Assembly (NCBI GenBank): GCA_964651095.1
Contig: CAZYWO010000029.1
Location: 1-20,872, forward strand
Origin: SUG1106 sp964651095
Lineage (GTDB): Bacteria > Bacillota > Clostridia > Peptostreptococcales > Anaerovoracaceae
Direction of reading: 5' to 3'
DNA length: 20,872 nt
The notes under the pieces are model-generated. The model did no database searches and was not told the origin of the DNA. It was given only the letters and a program-made list of their open reading frames with translations. The stretch's first letter is position 1. The number at the start of each line of letters is the position of its first letter. Of the stretch, positions 13,478 through 20,867 are shown in pieces. Position numbers and translations under genes: made by a program.

Positions 13478-14035
13478 ATGGTTGACCAAAATAAAATTCA
13501 GAAAGCAATAACTATGCTTTTAGAGGCTATCGGCGAAGATATAAACAGGGAAGGGTTAGTTGAGACTCCCGAGCGTGTTGCCAGAATGTATGCAGAATTA
13601 ACCGCAGGTTATGATGACAGTGCAAAAACCCACCTTAGCAAGTTTTTTACAGCCACAAATGCAGAGGTTGTAATTGAAAAGGATATTAGCTTTCATTCCC
13701 TGTGTGAACATCATATGCTGCCCTTCTTCGGCAAGGTTCATATTGCCTATATTCCCGACGGAAAGGTTGTAGGTATAAGCAAACTTGCCCGTGTGACAGA
13801 GGTGTTTGCAAGGAGACTTCAAATTCAGGAACAGCTTACAAACCAAATTGCCGACGCTATTGATGATGAACTTTCTCCAAAGGGTGTAATGGTTATTATT
13901 GAGGCTGAACACACATGTATGACAATGAGGGGTATCAAAAAAATCGGCAGCAAAACCCTTACCCTGTCTGCAAGAGGTGTATTTAAAGACAACCTTGATT
14001 TACAAAAAAATGTTCAGGGGTTAATTAATCTGTGA
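13478..14035 (+). CDS. folE: GTP cyclohydrolase I (FolE)
   Basis: A 185-residue enzyme that converts GTP to 7,8-dihydroneopterin triphosphate, the first step of folate synthesis. Zinc ligands are visible as C76 and H79 in FHSLCEHHMLPF and C147 in EHTCMTMRG. GISKLARVTEVFARRLQIQEQLT is the family's central signature, and length matches type I enzymes. AAGGAG at 13465-13470 is 7 nt from the ATG at 13478; an ATG six bases earlier is too close. It is the first gene behind the THF riboswitch and overlaps the HD-protein gene by four bases (GTGA). Confidence 0.97.
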   Translation: MVDQNKIQKAITMLLEAIGEDINREGLVETPERVARMYAELTAGYDDSAKTHLSKFFTATNAEVVIEKDISFHSLCEHHMLPFFGKVHIAYIPDGKVVGISKLARVTEVFARRLQIQEQLTNQIADAIDDELSPKGVMVIIEAEHTCMTMRGIKKIGSKTLTLSARGVFKDNLDLQKNVQGLINL

Positions 14036-14508
14036 TTAGAGTTAATAAGATTTTACAAAACGCTGATTTTCTTAACCATATGGAAGAGATAATAAAAACC
14101 GAAGAACAGAGGATTTTTTGCAATCATCAAATCGACCATTTACTTGGTGTGGCAAGGATTATGTACATCGAAAATCTTGAAAATTCATTGAATATTAATA
14201 AAGAATTAATCTACGCAGCGGCTCTGCTTCACGACATTGGCAGAGGCACGGCATATAAAACGGGTACGGACCACGCAGCAGAAAGTGCAAATATAGCCGA
14301 GGTCATTTTGCAGAACTCCGGTTTTAACAGAGAAGAAACAGAAAATATCCTATTTGCAATTGCACATCACAATGACAGTATTAATGGTGACGCTTTATGC
14401 ACTTTGTTAAGAAGGGCAGACAAAGCAAGCCGTAACTGCTTTATCTGCTCTGCCTATAAGGAGTGCAACTGGAGCGATGGAAAAAAGAACAAAGGAGTAA
14501 CAGTATGA
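14032..14508 (+). CDS. HD-domain metal-dependent phosphohydrolase in the folate operon
   Basis: A 158-residue HD-superfamily protein. Metal-binding residues run in order: H in CNHQIDHLLG, the HD doublet in AALLHDIGRG, and the HHND segment AIAHHNDS. A cysteine-rich tail (NCFICSAYKECNW, C-x2-C-x5-C) is unlike canonical HD nucleotidases and may bind a metal. It starts with GTG inside the folE stop and ends in an ATGA overlap with folP, so translation is coupled on both sides. That placement and the absence of any other dihydroneopterin-triphosphate phosphatase suggest it removes phosphate from a pterin intermediate; the archaeal HD protein MptB handling dihydroneopterin cyclic phosphate is a functional analogue. 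The fold is firm; the pterin role is inference. Confidence 0.82.
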   Translation: MIRVNKILQNADFLNHMEEIIKTEEQRIFCNHQIDHLLGVARIMYIENLENSLNINKELIYAAALLHDIGRGTAYKTGTDHAAESANIAEVILQNSGFNREETENILFAIAHHNDSINGDALCTLLRRADKASRNCFICSAYKECNWSDGKKNKGVTV

Positions 14509-15323
14509 TAATCGGTAATAAAGAATTTGACACAAAAAATAATGTATATATTATGGGGATTTTAAATGTGACTCCCGATTCTTTTTCTGACGGCGGAAAC
14601 TTCAACAGCATTGACAAAGCTTTGTTCCGCACAGAAGAAATGATTGCGCAGGGGGCAGATATTATTGATGTCGGCGGTGAATCAACCAGGCCTAATCATA
14701 TAAAAATTTCGGATGAAGAAGAGATTGAAAGGGTCTATCCTATTTTGTCGGCTATTAGAAAACGTTTTGATGTTCCCCTTTCATTAGACAGTTATAAGGG
14801 TAAGGTTATCAAAGAAAACCTTTGCCACATTGATTTGGTAAACGACATTTGGGGATTAAAGTATGATGACAAAATGCCGCAGATAGTTGCAGAGGCGGAC
14901 ATCCCGTACTGCTTAATGCATAACAGAGCCAATCAGAATTATGATAACTTTTTTGAGGATTTTATTAGCGACATAAAGAAGAGCCTTGATATTGCTCATA
15001 GTGCCGGTATTGCAAAGGAAAATATTATTCTTGACGGCGGCGTTGGTTTTGCAAAAAATTATGAACAGAATTTGCAGGTGATTAACCGCACAGATGAGCT
15101 TTGCAGTCTTGGGTACCCTGTTATGATAGCTACTTCAAGAAAGTCTGTCATTGGACTTACCCTTGATAAAGAGGTCACAAACCGTGTAACAGGAACAGTT
15201 GCAACCACCGTTGTCGGAGTAATGAAGGGTGCTTCTTTTGTGCGAGTACACGATATTACGGAAAATTGTGATGCAATCAAGATGACAAAATCTATTCTGG
15301 AGGAGCAAAAATGGATGAAATAA
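14505..15323 (+). CDS. folP: Dihydropteroate synthase (FolP)
   Basis: A 272-residue TIM-barrel enzyme joining the hydroxymethyl-dihydropterin diphosphate made by FolK to p-aminobenzoate. Signature segments: MGILNVTPDSFSDGG near the N-terminus, ADIIDVGGESTRP, LDSYKGKV, NDIWGL, MHNR, ILDGGVGFAKNYEQN and ATSRKSVIG. These cover the pterin and diphosphate binding sites and the sulfonamide-sensitive loops. AAAGGAG at 14491-14497 sets the ATG at 14505, which overlaps the HD gene's stop (ATGA). Its last 13 bases overlap folBK. No unusual residues stand out in the drug-contacting loops, but that cannot be judged well by eye. Confidence 0.96.
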   Translation: MIIGNKEFDTKNNVYIMGILNVTPDSFSDGGNFNSIDKALFRTEEMIAQGADIIDVGGESTRPNHIKISDEEEIERVYPILSAIRKRFDVPLSLDSYKGKVIKENLCHIDLVNDIWGLKYDDKMPQIVAEADIPYCLMHNRANQNYDNFFEDFISDIKKSLDIAHSAGIAKENIILDGGVGFAKNYEQNLQVINRTDELCSLGYPVMIATSRKSVIGLTLDKEVTNRVTGTVATTVVGVMKGASFVRVHDITENCDAIKMTKSILEEQKWMK

Positions 15324-16120
15324 CTATAAGCGGCATTGAATTTTTTGCCTATCACGGTGTACTTGAAAATGAAAAGAAAAGCGGACAGCTTTTTTCAGCT
15401 GATTGCAGTTTTGAAATTGATACCTCACTTTGTAATGATGATTTGGACAAAACTGTAAACTATGCAGAAGTAACTACAGAGATTGTGAGTTTTGCCGCAG
15501 AGCACAGATACGATCTTATTGAAACTCTGGCAAATAACCTTGCAAAGCATATTTTGCTGAAATTTTCATTAATAAAAAATGTAACTATCACTATTCACAA
15601 GCCAAATGCCCCCATCTCTGTAAAATTTGATGACGTGAAGTTAAGCGTTACAAGGGGCTGGAAAACCTGCTATTTGGCAATTGGTTCAAACCTTGGCAAC
15701 CGCGAAAAACATCTTGATTTTGTTTGGAATGAAATTGAAAATTGCACGGAAATCAAAGGAATTTGCAAATCCGATTATATAGAAACAAAGCCCTATGGCG
15801 TTATTGACCAACCCGACTTTCTAAACGGCGCAATAAAAATAAAAACCATACTCACCCCGTATGAGCTGCTGGAGTTTTGCGACAGAGCAGAAAAGCTTTG
15901 CGGCAGAGTAAAGACAAGACATTGGGGCGAAAGAACCCTTGATGTAGATATTTTAATGTATGAGGATATGGTGCTTTTTACAGATGAGCTGATAATTCCT
16001 CACCCTGAAATGTACAAGAGGGATTTTGTTCTGAAACCGCTCTCACAAATTGAACCCTATTTAGTACATCCAATATTAAAAATCAATGTTCTTGAATTGC
16101 TGAAAAGGATTGAGAAATGA
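15311..16120 (+). CDS. folBK: Bifunctional dihydroneopterin aldolase / HPPK (FolBK fusion)
   Basis: A 269-residue fusion. Residues 1-118 are dihydroneopterin aldolase (ISGIEFFAYHGVLENEKKSGQ, VNYAEVT, DLIETLANNLAKHIL, KPNAPIS). Residues 120-269 are 6-hydroxymethyl-dihydropterin pyrophosphokinase (CYLAIGSNLGNREKHL, KPYGVIDQPDFLN, RHWGERTLDVDILMYED, IPHPEMYKRDFVLKPL). Together they turn dihydroneopterin into the diphosphate that FolP uses. Such fusions are common in Clostridia. GGAGGAG at 15299-15305 precedes the ATG, which lies inside the end of folP; the stop overlaps the folA ATG (ATGA). Confidence 0.95.
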   Translation: MDEITISGIEFFAYHGVLENEKKSGQLFSADCSFEIDTSLCNDDLDKTVNYAEVTTEIVSFAAEHRYDLIETLANNLAKHILLKFSLIKNVTITIHKPNAPISVKFDDVKLSVTRGWKTCYLAIGSNLGNREKHLDFVWNEIENCTEIKGICKSDYIETKPYGVIDQPDFLNGAIKIKTILTPYELLEFCDRAEKLCGRVKTRHWGERTLDVDILMYEDMVLFTDELIIPHPEMYKRDFVLKPLSQIEPYLVHPILKINVLELLKRIEK

Positions 16121-16614
16121 AATGTATTGTTGCTGTAGATAACAGCTTTGGCATAGGAAAAGGGAATGATTTGCTTTTTAACATTCCTGATGATTTAAAA
16201 AAATTTAAAGAAATAACTACCGGCAAGGTTGTTGTTATGGGGAAAAATACTCTCCTGTCCTTGCCTAACCGACAACCCTTGCCTAACAGAACAAATATTG
16301 TTTTAAGCACTACGCTGCATAGGGACGACTGCATAGTATGTCCCTCTTTAACTGATATGTGGGAGGTCCTTAAATCCTACAACAGCGATGATGTTATTGT
16401 TATCGGCGGAGAAAAAATTTACAAGCAGCTGCTTCAACACTGTACCACAGCCTATGTTACCAAGGTTTGCGCACAAGAAAACGCCACCCGATTTTTCCCT
16501 AATATTGACTTAATGGATAATTGGCGCCTTACAAATAAAAGCCCAAAGCAAATATATAATAATTTGGAGTATTATTTTTGCAAATATCAAAAGCTTGACG
16601 TTTTAGCAAGGTGA
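16117..16614 (+). CDS. folA: Dihydrofolate reductase (FolA)
   Basis: A 165-residue reductase that makes tetrahydrofolate with NADPH. Motifs in order: CIVAVDNSFGIGKGNDLLFNIPDDLKKFK (substrate pocket with the acidic residue in IPDDL), GKVVVMGKNTLLSLP (cofactor strand), PNRTNIVLS, and VIVIGGEKIYKQLL. The length is typical. The usual Trp of the Met20-region LPW motif is replaced (LLFNIP), a conservative variant also seen in other Firmicutes. It overlaps folBK by four bases and is the last gene of the folate operon; no clear terminator follows. Confidence 0.95.
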   Translation: MKCIVAVDNSFGIGKGNDLLFNIPDDLKKFKEITTGKVVVMGKNTLLSLPNRQPLPNRTNIVLSTTLHRDDCIVCPSLTDMWEVLKSYNSDDVIVIGGEKIYKQLLQHCTTAYVTKVCAQENATRFFPNIDLMDNWRLTNKSPKQIYNNLEYYFCKYQKLDVLAR

Positions 16615-16864
16615 TGCGACTAAATTTTTATCATTGTTTCGATTGTTGCCTAAATTTTATTTTAAGCGCAAGAACTGCCTTTTATGTCGGAACAGTTCCA
16701 CACTAAAATTTATATAGAAGATACTCTTCAATTTTATGACCTGTCTTTCTTTAAACATTGTGCCTGTGCAGAAAATGGCTATGTTCTATTTTGATACTCT
16801 GCTTAAACATATTCTTACTAGCTGAAATAGTTCAGCCATTATAAAAAATAAGGATAAAACTATG

Positions 16865-16893
16865 TTGACACGGTTTTGTTTTTGTGATATGCT
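16865..16893 (+). promoter_or_regulatory. Promoter of the biotin operon
   Basis: TTGACA (16865-16870) and TATGCT (16888-16893) are separated by 17 nt. The start point, near 16900, falls inside the left half of the BirA operator. Confidence 0.8.
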
Positions 16894-16894
16894 A

Positions 16895-16926
16895 TTGTCA
16901 ACCAATTGCAAAAATGAGGTTGACAA
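16895..16926 (+). promoter_or_regulatory. BirA (biotin repressor) operator
   Basis: A perfect inverted repeat TTGTCAACC (16895-16903), 14-nt spacer, GGTTGACAA (16918-16926). It matches the known Firmicutes BirA operator pattern of TTGT(T/C)AACC halves with a 14-15-nt gap. It starts two bases after the -10 and ends two bases before the bioY ATG, overlapping the ribosome site. Biotin-loaded BirA should therefore block transcription of bioYBDA. birA itself is not in the window. Confidence 0.9.
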
Positions 16927-16928
16927 AT

Positions 16929-17480
16929 ATGACTGAGACTAAAACCATTATATACTGTAGTTTGTTTACTGCGTTGATTGCCGTTGGAGCGTTTATTAAC
17001 ATTCCTATTCCCGTGTGTCCCTTTACACTGCAGTTTCTGTTTACTACGTTGGCAGGTTTGCTTTTAGGTTCAAAAAAAGGAGCAATTTCTGTTGTCGCAT
17101 ATATGATTCTCGGCTTGATTGGTCTTCCGATATTTTCAAAGGGCGGAGGCTTTTGGTATGTTTTAGAACCCACATTCGGCTATATCATAGGCTTCTGTAT
17201 AGGAACCTTTGTTACAGGTTTTATAGCGGAAAGATTAAAGAAAAAAACATTTTTCCGTTACTTAATTGCTAATTTCATCGGCTTGTTGATTGTTTATGCT
17301 GCCGGTATGGTTTATTATTATATAATTTGCAATTATGTAATCAACACGCCGATTGCCTTGTGGCCGCTGTTTTTATATTGCTTCATTTTAGCTGTTCCGG
17401 GAGACATATGTTTGTGTATTCTTGCGGCAATACTTGTAAAACGCGTGAAGCCGATTTTGGAACGTCAGCTGATAAAATAA
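16929..17480 (+). CDS. bioY: Biotin ECF transporter substrate-binding component (BioY)
   Basis: A 183-residue, very hydrophobic protein with about six membrane helices. It shows the BioY signature: IIYCSLFTALIAVGAFINIPIPVCPFTLQFLFTTLAGLLLG at the N-terminus, then AYMILGLIGLPIFSKGGGFWYVLEPTFGYIIGF. The latter is the biotin-binding part of these energy-coupling-factor S components. It imports biotin with an EcfA/A'/T module encoded elsewhere. The start is the ATG at 16929, directly after the BirA operator, with GAGG at 16916-16919; a longer open frame from 16884 would run through the operator and promoter and is rejected. It is the first gene of the biotin operon. Confidence 0.95.
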   Translation: MTETKTIIYCSLFTALIAVGAFINIPIPVCPFTLQFLFTTLAGLLLGSKKGAISVVAYMILGLIGLPIFSKGGGFWYVLEPTFGYIIGFCIGTFVTGFIAERLKKKTFFRYLIANFIGLLIVYAAGMVYYYIICNYVINTPIALWPLFLYCFILAVPGDICLCILAAILVKRVKPILERQLIK

Positions 17481-17531
17481 TAGCTTTATATCGGATAACT
17501 CAAGATTTATATATTGATAGGAGAAATTAAT

Positions 17532-18515
17532 ATGAATGCATTGGATTTGGCGCAGGAAATTATTGACGGCAGAAGAATTACACGCGAGGATGATTTGTCT
17601 TTCTTTTTGAACTGTGATTTACAGGAGCTCTGCGAAGGTGCAGATCGTATTCGTGCGTATTTTATCGGAGATAAGGTGGATCTTTGCTCCATTATCAACG
17701 GACGAAGCGGCAGGTGCCCTGAGGACTGCAAATACTGTGCCCAATCTGCTCACTATCACACAAATTGTGAAGTCTATGATTTTCTGCCTGAAGAAAAAAT
17801 AGTGGAAGCCTGTAAGATGAACGAGAGCGAGGGTGTGGATCGTTTCTCTATTGTAACGGCAGGCAAAGCGCTGACAGGTGAGGAATTTGACAAAGCAATT
17901 CACGCATTTGAGACAATGCACCGTGAATGTAAGATTGACCTGTGCGCTTCTATGGGCTTTTTAAACGAAGAACAGCTCCATAGACTCCACGAAGCCGGTG
18001 TAACAAGCTATCACCATAATATTGAAACCTCTAAGAGAAACTTTCCTAATATTTGCAGTACCCACACCTATGATCAAAAAATTGAAACGTTGAAAAAGGT
18101 CAAGGCGGAGGGTATGTGCGCCTGCTCAGGCGGTATTGTCGGTATGGGAGAAACCTGGGAGGATCGCTTGGATATGGCAATAAGTCTTGCTGAGCTTGGT
18201 ATTGACTCTATTCCGATTAATGCCTTGATGCCAATCAAGGGAACACCCCTTGAAAATCTTTCGCAGATTACCGAAGATGAAATTCTAAGAACGATTGCGT
18301 TTTTCCGCTATATTAATCCGCTTGCTAATATCCGTCTTGCCGCAGGCAGAGCGCTGCTGAGTAACGATGGTGAAACAGCATTCCGCTCAGGTGCCTCCGC
18401 TTCTATTACAGGCAATATGTTAACTACTGTTGCCTGCGCTACTATCCGCAGCGACAGAGAGATGTTAAAGAATCTAAATCGTGATGTTACGCCGGATTAT
18501 TGGAGAAACATATAA
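17532..18515 (+). CDS. bioB: Biotin synthase (BioB)
   Basis: A 327-residue radical-SAM enzyme that inserts sulfur into dethiobiotin. The [4Fe-4S] motif C-x3-C-x2-C is C62-PED-C66-KY-C69 (CPEDCKYCAQSAHY). HNIETSKRNFPNICSTHTYDQ, SGGIVGMGET and the C-terminal RLAAGR (Arg ligand of the auxiliary [2Fe-2S] cluster) are conserved. AGGAG at 17519-17523 sets the ATG at 17532. About 50 bp separate it from bioY. A TATCTGA/TCAGATA stem-loop follows the stop without a T-run, and 180 bp separate it from bioD. Confidence 0.96.
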   Translation: MNALDLAQEIIDGRRITREDDLSFFLNCDLQELCEGADRIRAYFIGDKVDLCSIINGRSGRCPEDCKYCAQSAHYHTNCEVYDFLPEEKIVEACKMNESEGVDRFSIVTAGKALTGEEFDKAIHAFETMHRECKIDLCASMGFLNEEQLHRLHEAGVTSYHHNIETSKRNFPNICSTHTYDQKIETLKKVKAEGMCACSGGIVGMGETWEDRLDMAISLAELGIDSIPINALMPIKGTPLENLSQITEDEILRTIAFFRYINPLANIRLAAGRALLSNDGETAFRSGASASITGNMLTTVACATIRSDREMLKNLNRDVTPDYWRNI

Positions 18516-18631
18516 GGTATATCTGAAAAATGTCAGATACGTCCTGATGTGTAAATTGCATTATTCAAGTTTATATTAACAGACGTAATTTGCATAATTA
18601 CAAATTATGATAAAATTTGATTACACCTTAA

Positions 18632-18675
18632 CTGCCCGCGGCAAGGCTGTAACATATTTTTATATTTGCGGGCAG
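18632..18675 (+). promoter_or_regulatory. Stem-loop abutting the bioD ribosome site
   Basis: CTGCCCGC (18632-18639) and GCGGGCAG (18668-18675) form a perfect 8-bp GC-rich stem with a 28-nt loop. The last base of the 3' arm is the first base of the AGAAAGG ribosome-site region (18674-18680). It is GC-rich within an AT-rich gap and lacks a T-run, so it is not a terminator. It may tune bioD translation or protect mRNA. Confidence 0.5.
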
Positions 18676-18694
18676 AAAGGCTTTGGTAATTGAA

Positions 18695-19378
18695 ATGGGA
18701 CGTTCGTTGTTTATCACGGGAACCGGAACAGATGTAGGAAAAACCTACGTTACAGGTCTGATTGTCCGCAAGCTTGCAAAGTATGGTAAGAATCCCGCCT
18801 ACTATAAAGCGGCTATGAGCGGCAATGAACGCAGGGAGGATGGCAGTCTTATTCCGGGAGATGCGCTGTTTGTACAGCAGTGCTCCGGCATAGAACAACC
18901 TCTTCGGGAAATGTGTCCCTATGTTTATGAAAATGCCTGCTCACCTCATTTGGCTTCCCGTATAGAGGGAAATCCTGTAGTTTTGGATGTAGTGAAGCAG
19001 GGGTTTCGGGCTGTTTTGGAGAAATATGATTATGTGACAGTAGAAGGAAGCGGCGGAATACTTTGTCCTATTTGCTTTGATGAAGCAAAAATCCGGTTGG
19101 AGGATATTGTGAAAGAACTGAATCTTTCCTCTGTCATTATTGCAGACGCTGGATTGGGTACTATCAACAGTGTGGTTTTGACAGCGGAGTATATGAAAGC
19201 AAAGAATATGCCTGTTAAAGGCATTATATATAATCATTTCCATTCCGATAATGTTATGGAGGAGGATAATGTATTTATGTGCGAATATATGACAGGCCTC
19301 CCGACATTAGCTAAGGTAAAAGACGGCGATACGGAGTTGAACATTGACATTGACGTGCTGACGGCACTTTATGAATGA
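18695..19378 (+). CDS. bioD: Dethiobiotin synthetase (BioD)
   Basis: A 227-residue ATP-dependent carboxylase closing the ureido ring of dethiobiotin. The P-loop GTGTDVGKT lies at residues 9-17, preceded by the strand SLFITG. Also visible are YYKAAMSG, where the usual Pro/Val before the substrate Lys is changed but K is kept; VEGSGGILCPI (acidic metal ligand); and VIIADAGLGTINSVVLT. The start is uncertain: AGAAAGG lies 14 nt before the ATG at 18695, and a TTG at 18683 is only 2 nt away. I prefer the ATG because family members begin close to the SLFITGT strand. It overlaps the upstream region of bioA. Confidence 0.92.
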   Translation: MGRSLFITGTGTDVGKTYVTGLIVRKLAKYGKNPAYYKAAMSGNERREDGSLIPGDALFVQQCSGIEQPLREMCPYVYENACSPHLASRIEGNPVVLDVVKQGFRAVLEKYDYVTVEGSGGILCPICFDEAKIRLEDIVKELNLSSVIIADAGLGTINSVVLTAEYMKAKNMPVKGIIYNHFHSDNVMEEDNVFMCEYMTGLPTLAKVKDGDTELNIDIDVLTALYE

Positions 19379-19391
19379 AGGAGAAAATATT

Positions 19392-20579
19392 ATGATCTGG
19401 TATCCTTACGAACAGATGAAAACGATGAAGGCGCCTTACAAAATTGTTAATGCAGAGGGTGTGCACATTTATACGGAGGATCAGAAGCTTATTGATTCCG
19501 TGTCGTCCTGGTGGTGTATGATTCACGGCTATAAGCACCCGGAGCTTACAGCTGCAATCAAAGAGCAAGCGGATTGCTTTTGTCATATAATGCTGGGTGG
19601 ACTGACCCACGAGCCTGTACAGAAGCTTTCTCAAAAGTTGCAGGAATTTCTTCCGGGGGATTTGGATTACTGTTTCTTTTCAGACTCCGGCAGTGTTGCT
19701 GTAGAGGTTTCTCTGAAAATTGCTTTGCAGTATAACACTAATATGGGGCGGAAACGTCCGATGGTGTTGGCATTGGAGCATGCCTATCACGGCGATACTT
19801 TTAAGGCGATGGAGGTAGGAGACGACGAGGATTACCATTTTGCCTTTGATACAAAGGAAAATGTAGTTCACATTCCGACAGAGATTGAGGCGCTGGAGGC
19901 AGCGTTTGAAAAATATCATGACAAACTGAATTGCTTCATTGTTGAGCCGTTGCTGCAAGGCGCCGGAGGAATGAGAATGTACGATATTTCATTTTTGGAG
20001 CGTGCCAGAGAATTGTGCGACCGGTATGATGTACTTTTGATATTTGACGAGGTAGCTACAGGTTTTGGACGTACAGGAAACAGATTTGTCGCAGATTTAG
20101 TCCTGCCGGATATTCTTGTATTGGGCAAGGCGCTGACGGGCGGCTATATCGGTCATGCTGTGACGGTGGCGAACCGCAAGGTTTTTCAGGCGTTTTACAG
20201 CGATAATGACCGTCATGCTCTAATGCATGGACCAACCTTTATGGGGAACGCATTGGCATGCGCCGCCGCACTAAAGGGTATTGAGATTTTTGAACGAGAA
20301 GATTATATGAGCAAAATCAAGCGCATTGAAGAGATTTCCCATAGGGAAATGGACGGGTTTACGGACCCGCGTATTAAGGATGTGCGGATTATGGGCGGCT
20401 GTGTTTGCGTTGAGGTTTATGATTCAGAAACACTTGAGGGTTTTCAGCAGTTTGCCTATGACAGAGGTGTGTTCAGCAGACCTTTCCTAAGATATATGTA
20501 TTCTATGGTTCCGTATATAATAGGGGAAGAGGAGCTTGTAAAGATTTTTGATACTATGAAAGAATGGTTTCATAGATAA
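19392..20579 (+). CDS. bioA: Adenosylmethionine-8-amino-7-oxononanoate aminotransferase (BioA)
   Basis: A 395-residue class-III PLP aminotransferase converting 8-amino-7-oxononanoate to 7,8-diaminononanoate. WYPYEQMKTM and IDSVSSWWCMIHGYKHPEL are the BioA-specific N-terminus; FFSDSGSVAVEVSLKIALQY, HAYHGDTFKAM, LIFDEVATGFGRTG and the PLP lysine K246 in LGKALTGGYIGH follow, then HGPTFMGNALACAAALK. It is slightly shorter than the usual 420-450 residues, but all active-site blocks are present. AAGGAG (19378-19383) sits on the bioD stop, 8 nt before the ATG. It is the last gene of the biotin operon. Its substrate must come from outside this cluster because bioF is absent. Confidence 0.94.
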   Translation: MIWYPYEQMKTMKAPYKIVNAEGVHIYTEDQKLIDSVSSWWCMIHGYKHPELTAAIKEQADCFCHIMLGGLTHEPVQKLSQKLQEFLPGDLDYCFFSDSGSVAVEVSLKIALQYNTNMGRKRPMVLALEHAYHGDTFKAMEVGDDEDYHFAFDTKENVVHIPTEIEALEAAFEKYHDKLNCFIVEPLLQGAGGMRMYDISFLERARELCDRYDVLLIFDEVATGFGRTGNRFVADLVLPDILVLGKALTGGYIGHAVTVANRKVFQAFYSDNDRHALMHGPTFMGNALACAAALKGIEIFEREDYMSKIKRIEEISHREMDGFTDPRIKDVRIMGGCVCVEVYDSETLEGFQQFAYDRGVFSRPFLRYMYSMVPYIIGEEELVKIFDTMKEWFHR

Positions 20580-20621
20580 TATTTTGTATCAATTTAATTA
20601 ATCCCAATTATAGAAATAAGA

Positions 20622-20656
20622 TGCTATCGCAAATTTTTTTGCGGTAGCACCTTTTA
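20622..20656 (+). terminator. Terminator of the biotin operon
   Basis: A 12-bp stem (20622-20633 with 20638-20649, one G-U pair) with a TTTT loop is followed by CCTTTTATAATT. Confidence 0.85.
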
Positions 20657-20746
20657 TAATTGTGTTTAGGTCGTATCTGAAAACTCAAAACAACTGTCCA
20701 TATTTATCTGCGATAGCAAACCGGGTTATAAGCTGCAAAAGGCAAC

Positions 20747-20774
20747 AAAAAAGGCACCCACTTGCGTGAGTGCC
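20747..20774 (-). terminator. Terminator of tRNA-Ser, minus strand
   Basis: On the minus strand a 9-bp stem (20766-20774 with 20753-20761, one G-U pair) with a 4-nt loop runs into six U residues. It begins 3 nt after the tRNA CCA end. Confidence 0.88.
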
Positions 20775-20777
20775 TTT

Positions 20778-20867
20778 TGGCGGAGGACAAGGGATTTGAA
20801 CCCTCGCGCCGCGTTAGCGACCTACTCCCTTAGCAGGGGAGCCTCTTCACCACTTGAGTAATCCTCC
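20778..20867 (-). tRNA. tRNA-Ser (anticodon GCU)
   Basis: A 90-nt cloverleaf on the minus strand. Acceptor stem GGAGGAT/GTCCTCC, discriminator G and encoded CCA (20778-20780). The anticodon stem CTCCC/GGGAG encloses loop CTGCTAA, giving anticodon GCT, which reads AGC/AGU serine codons. The long variable arm (GTCGCTAACGCGGC) is typical of class II serine tRNAs, and the T-arm has GGTTCAAATCC. It converges on the biotin operon, with back-to-back terminators between them. Confidence 0.96.

Larger units (their letters stand above)
16615..16928. other. Intergenic region between folA and bioY
   Basis: No gene is seen. A GAACTG/CAGTTC inverted repeat near 16675-16703 lacks a T-run. A GCTGAA-ATAG-TTCAGC hairpin lies at 16821-16836 without a clear role. 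The biotin promoter and BirA operator occupy the right end. Confidence 0.5.

Noticed and set aside
16821..16836. Terminator for the folate operon at the GCTGAA/TTCAGC hairpin
   Set aside because: Only 6 bp, far from folA, and followed by an A-rich rather than T-rich stretch.
16884..16928. Longer BioY start at 16884
   Set aside because: The extra codons overlap the -10 box and BirA operator; transcription cannot include them from the visible promoter.
20041..20060. BioA assigned as a generic class-III aminotransferase (for example ornithine or GABA transaminase)
   Set aside because: The WYPY start, SSWW motif and position after bioB-bioD under a BirA operator point to BioA specifically.
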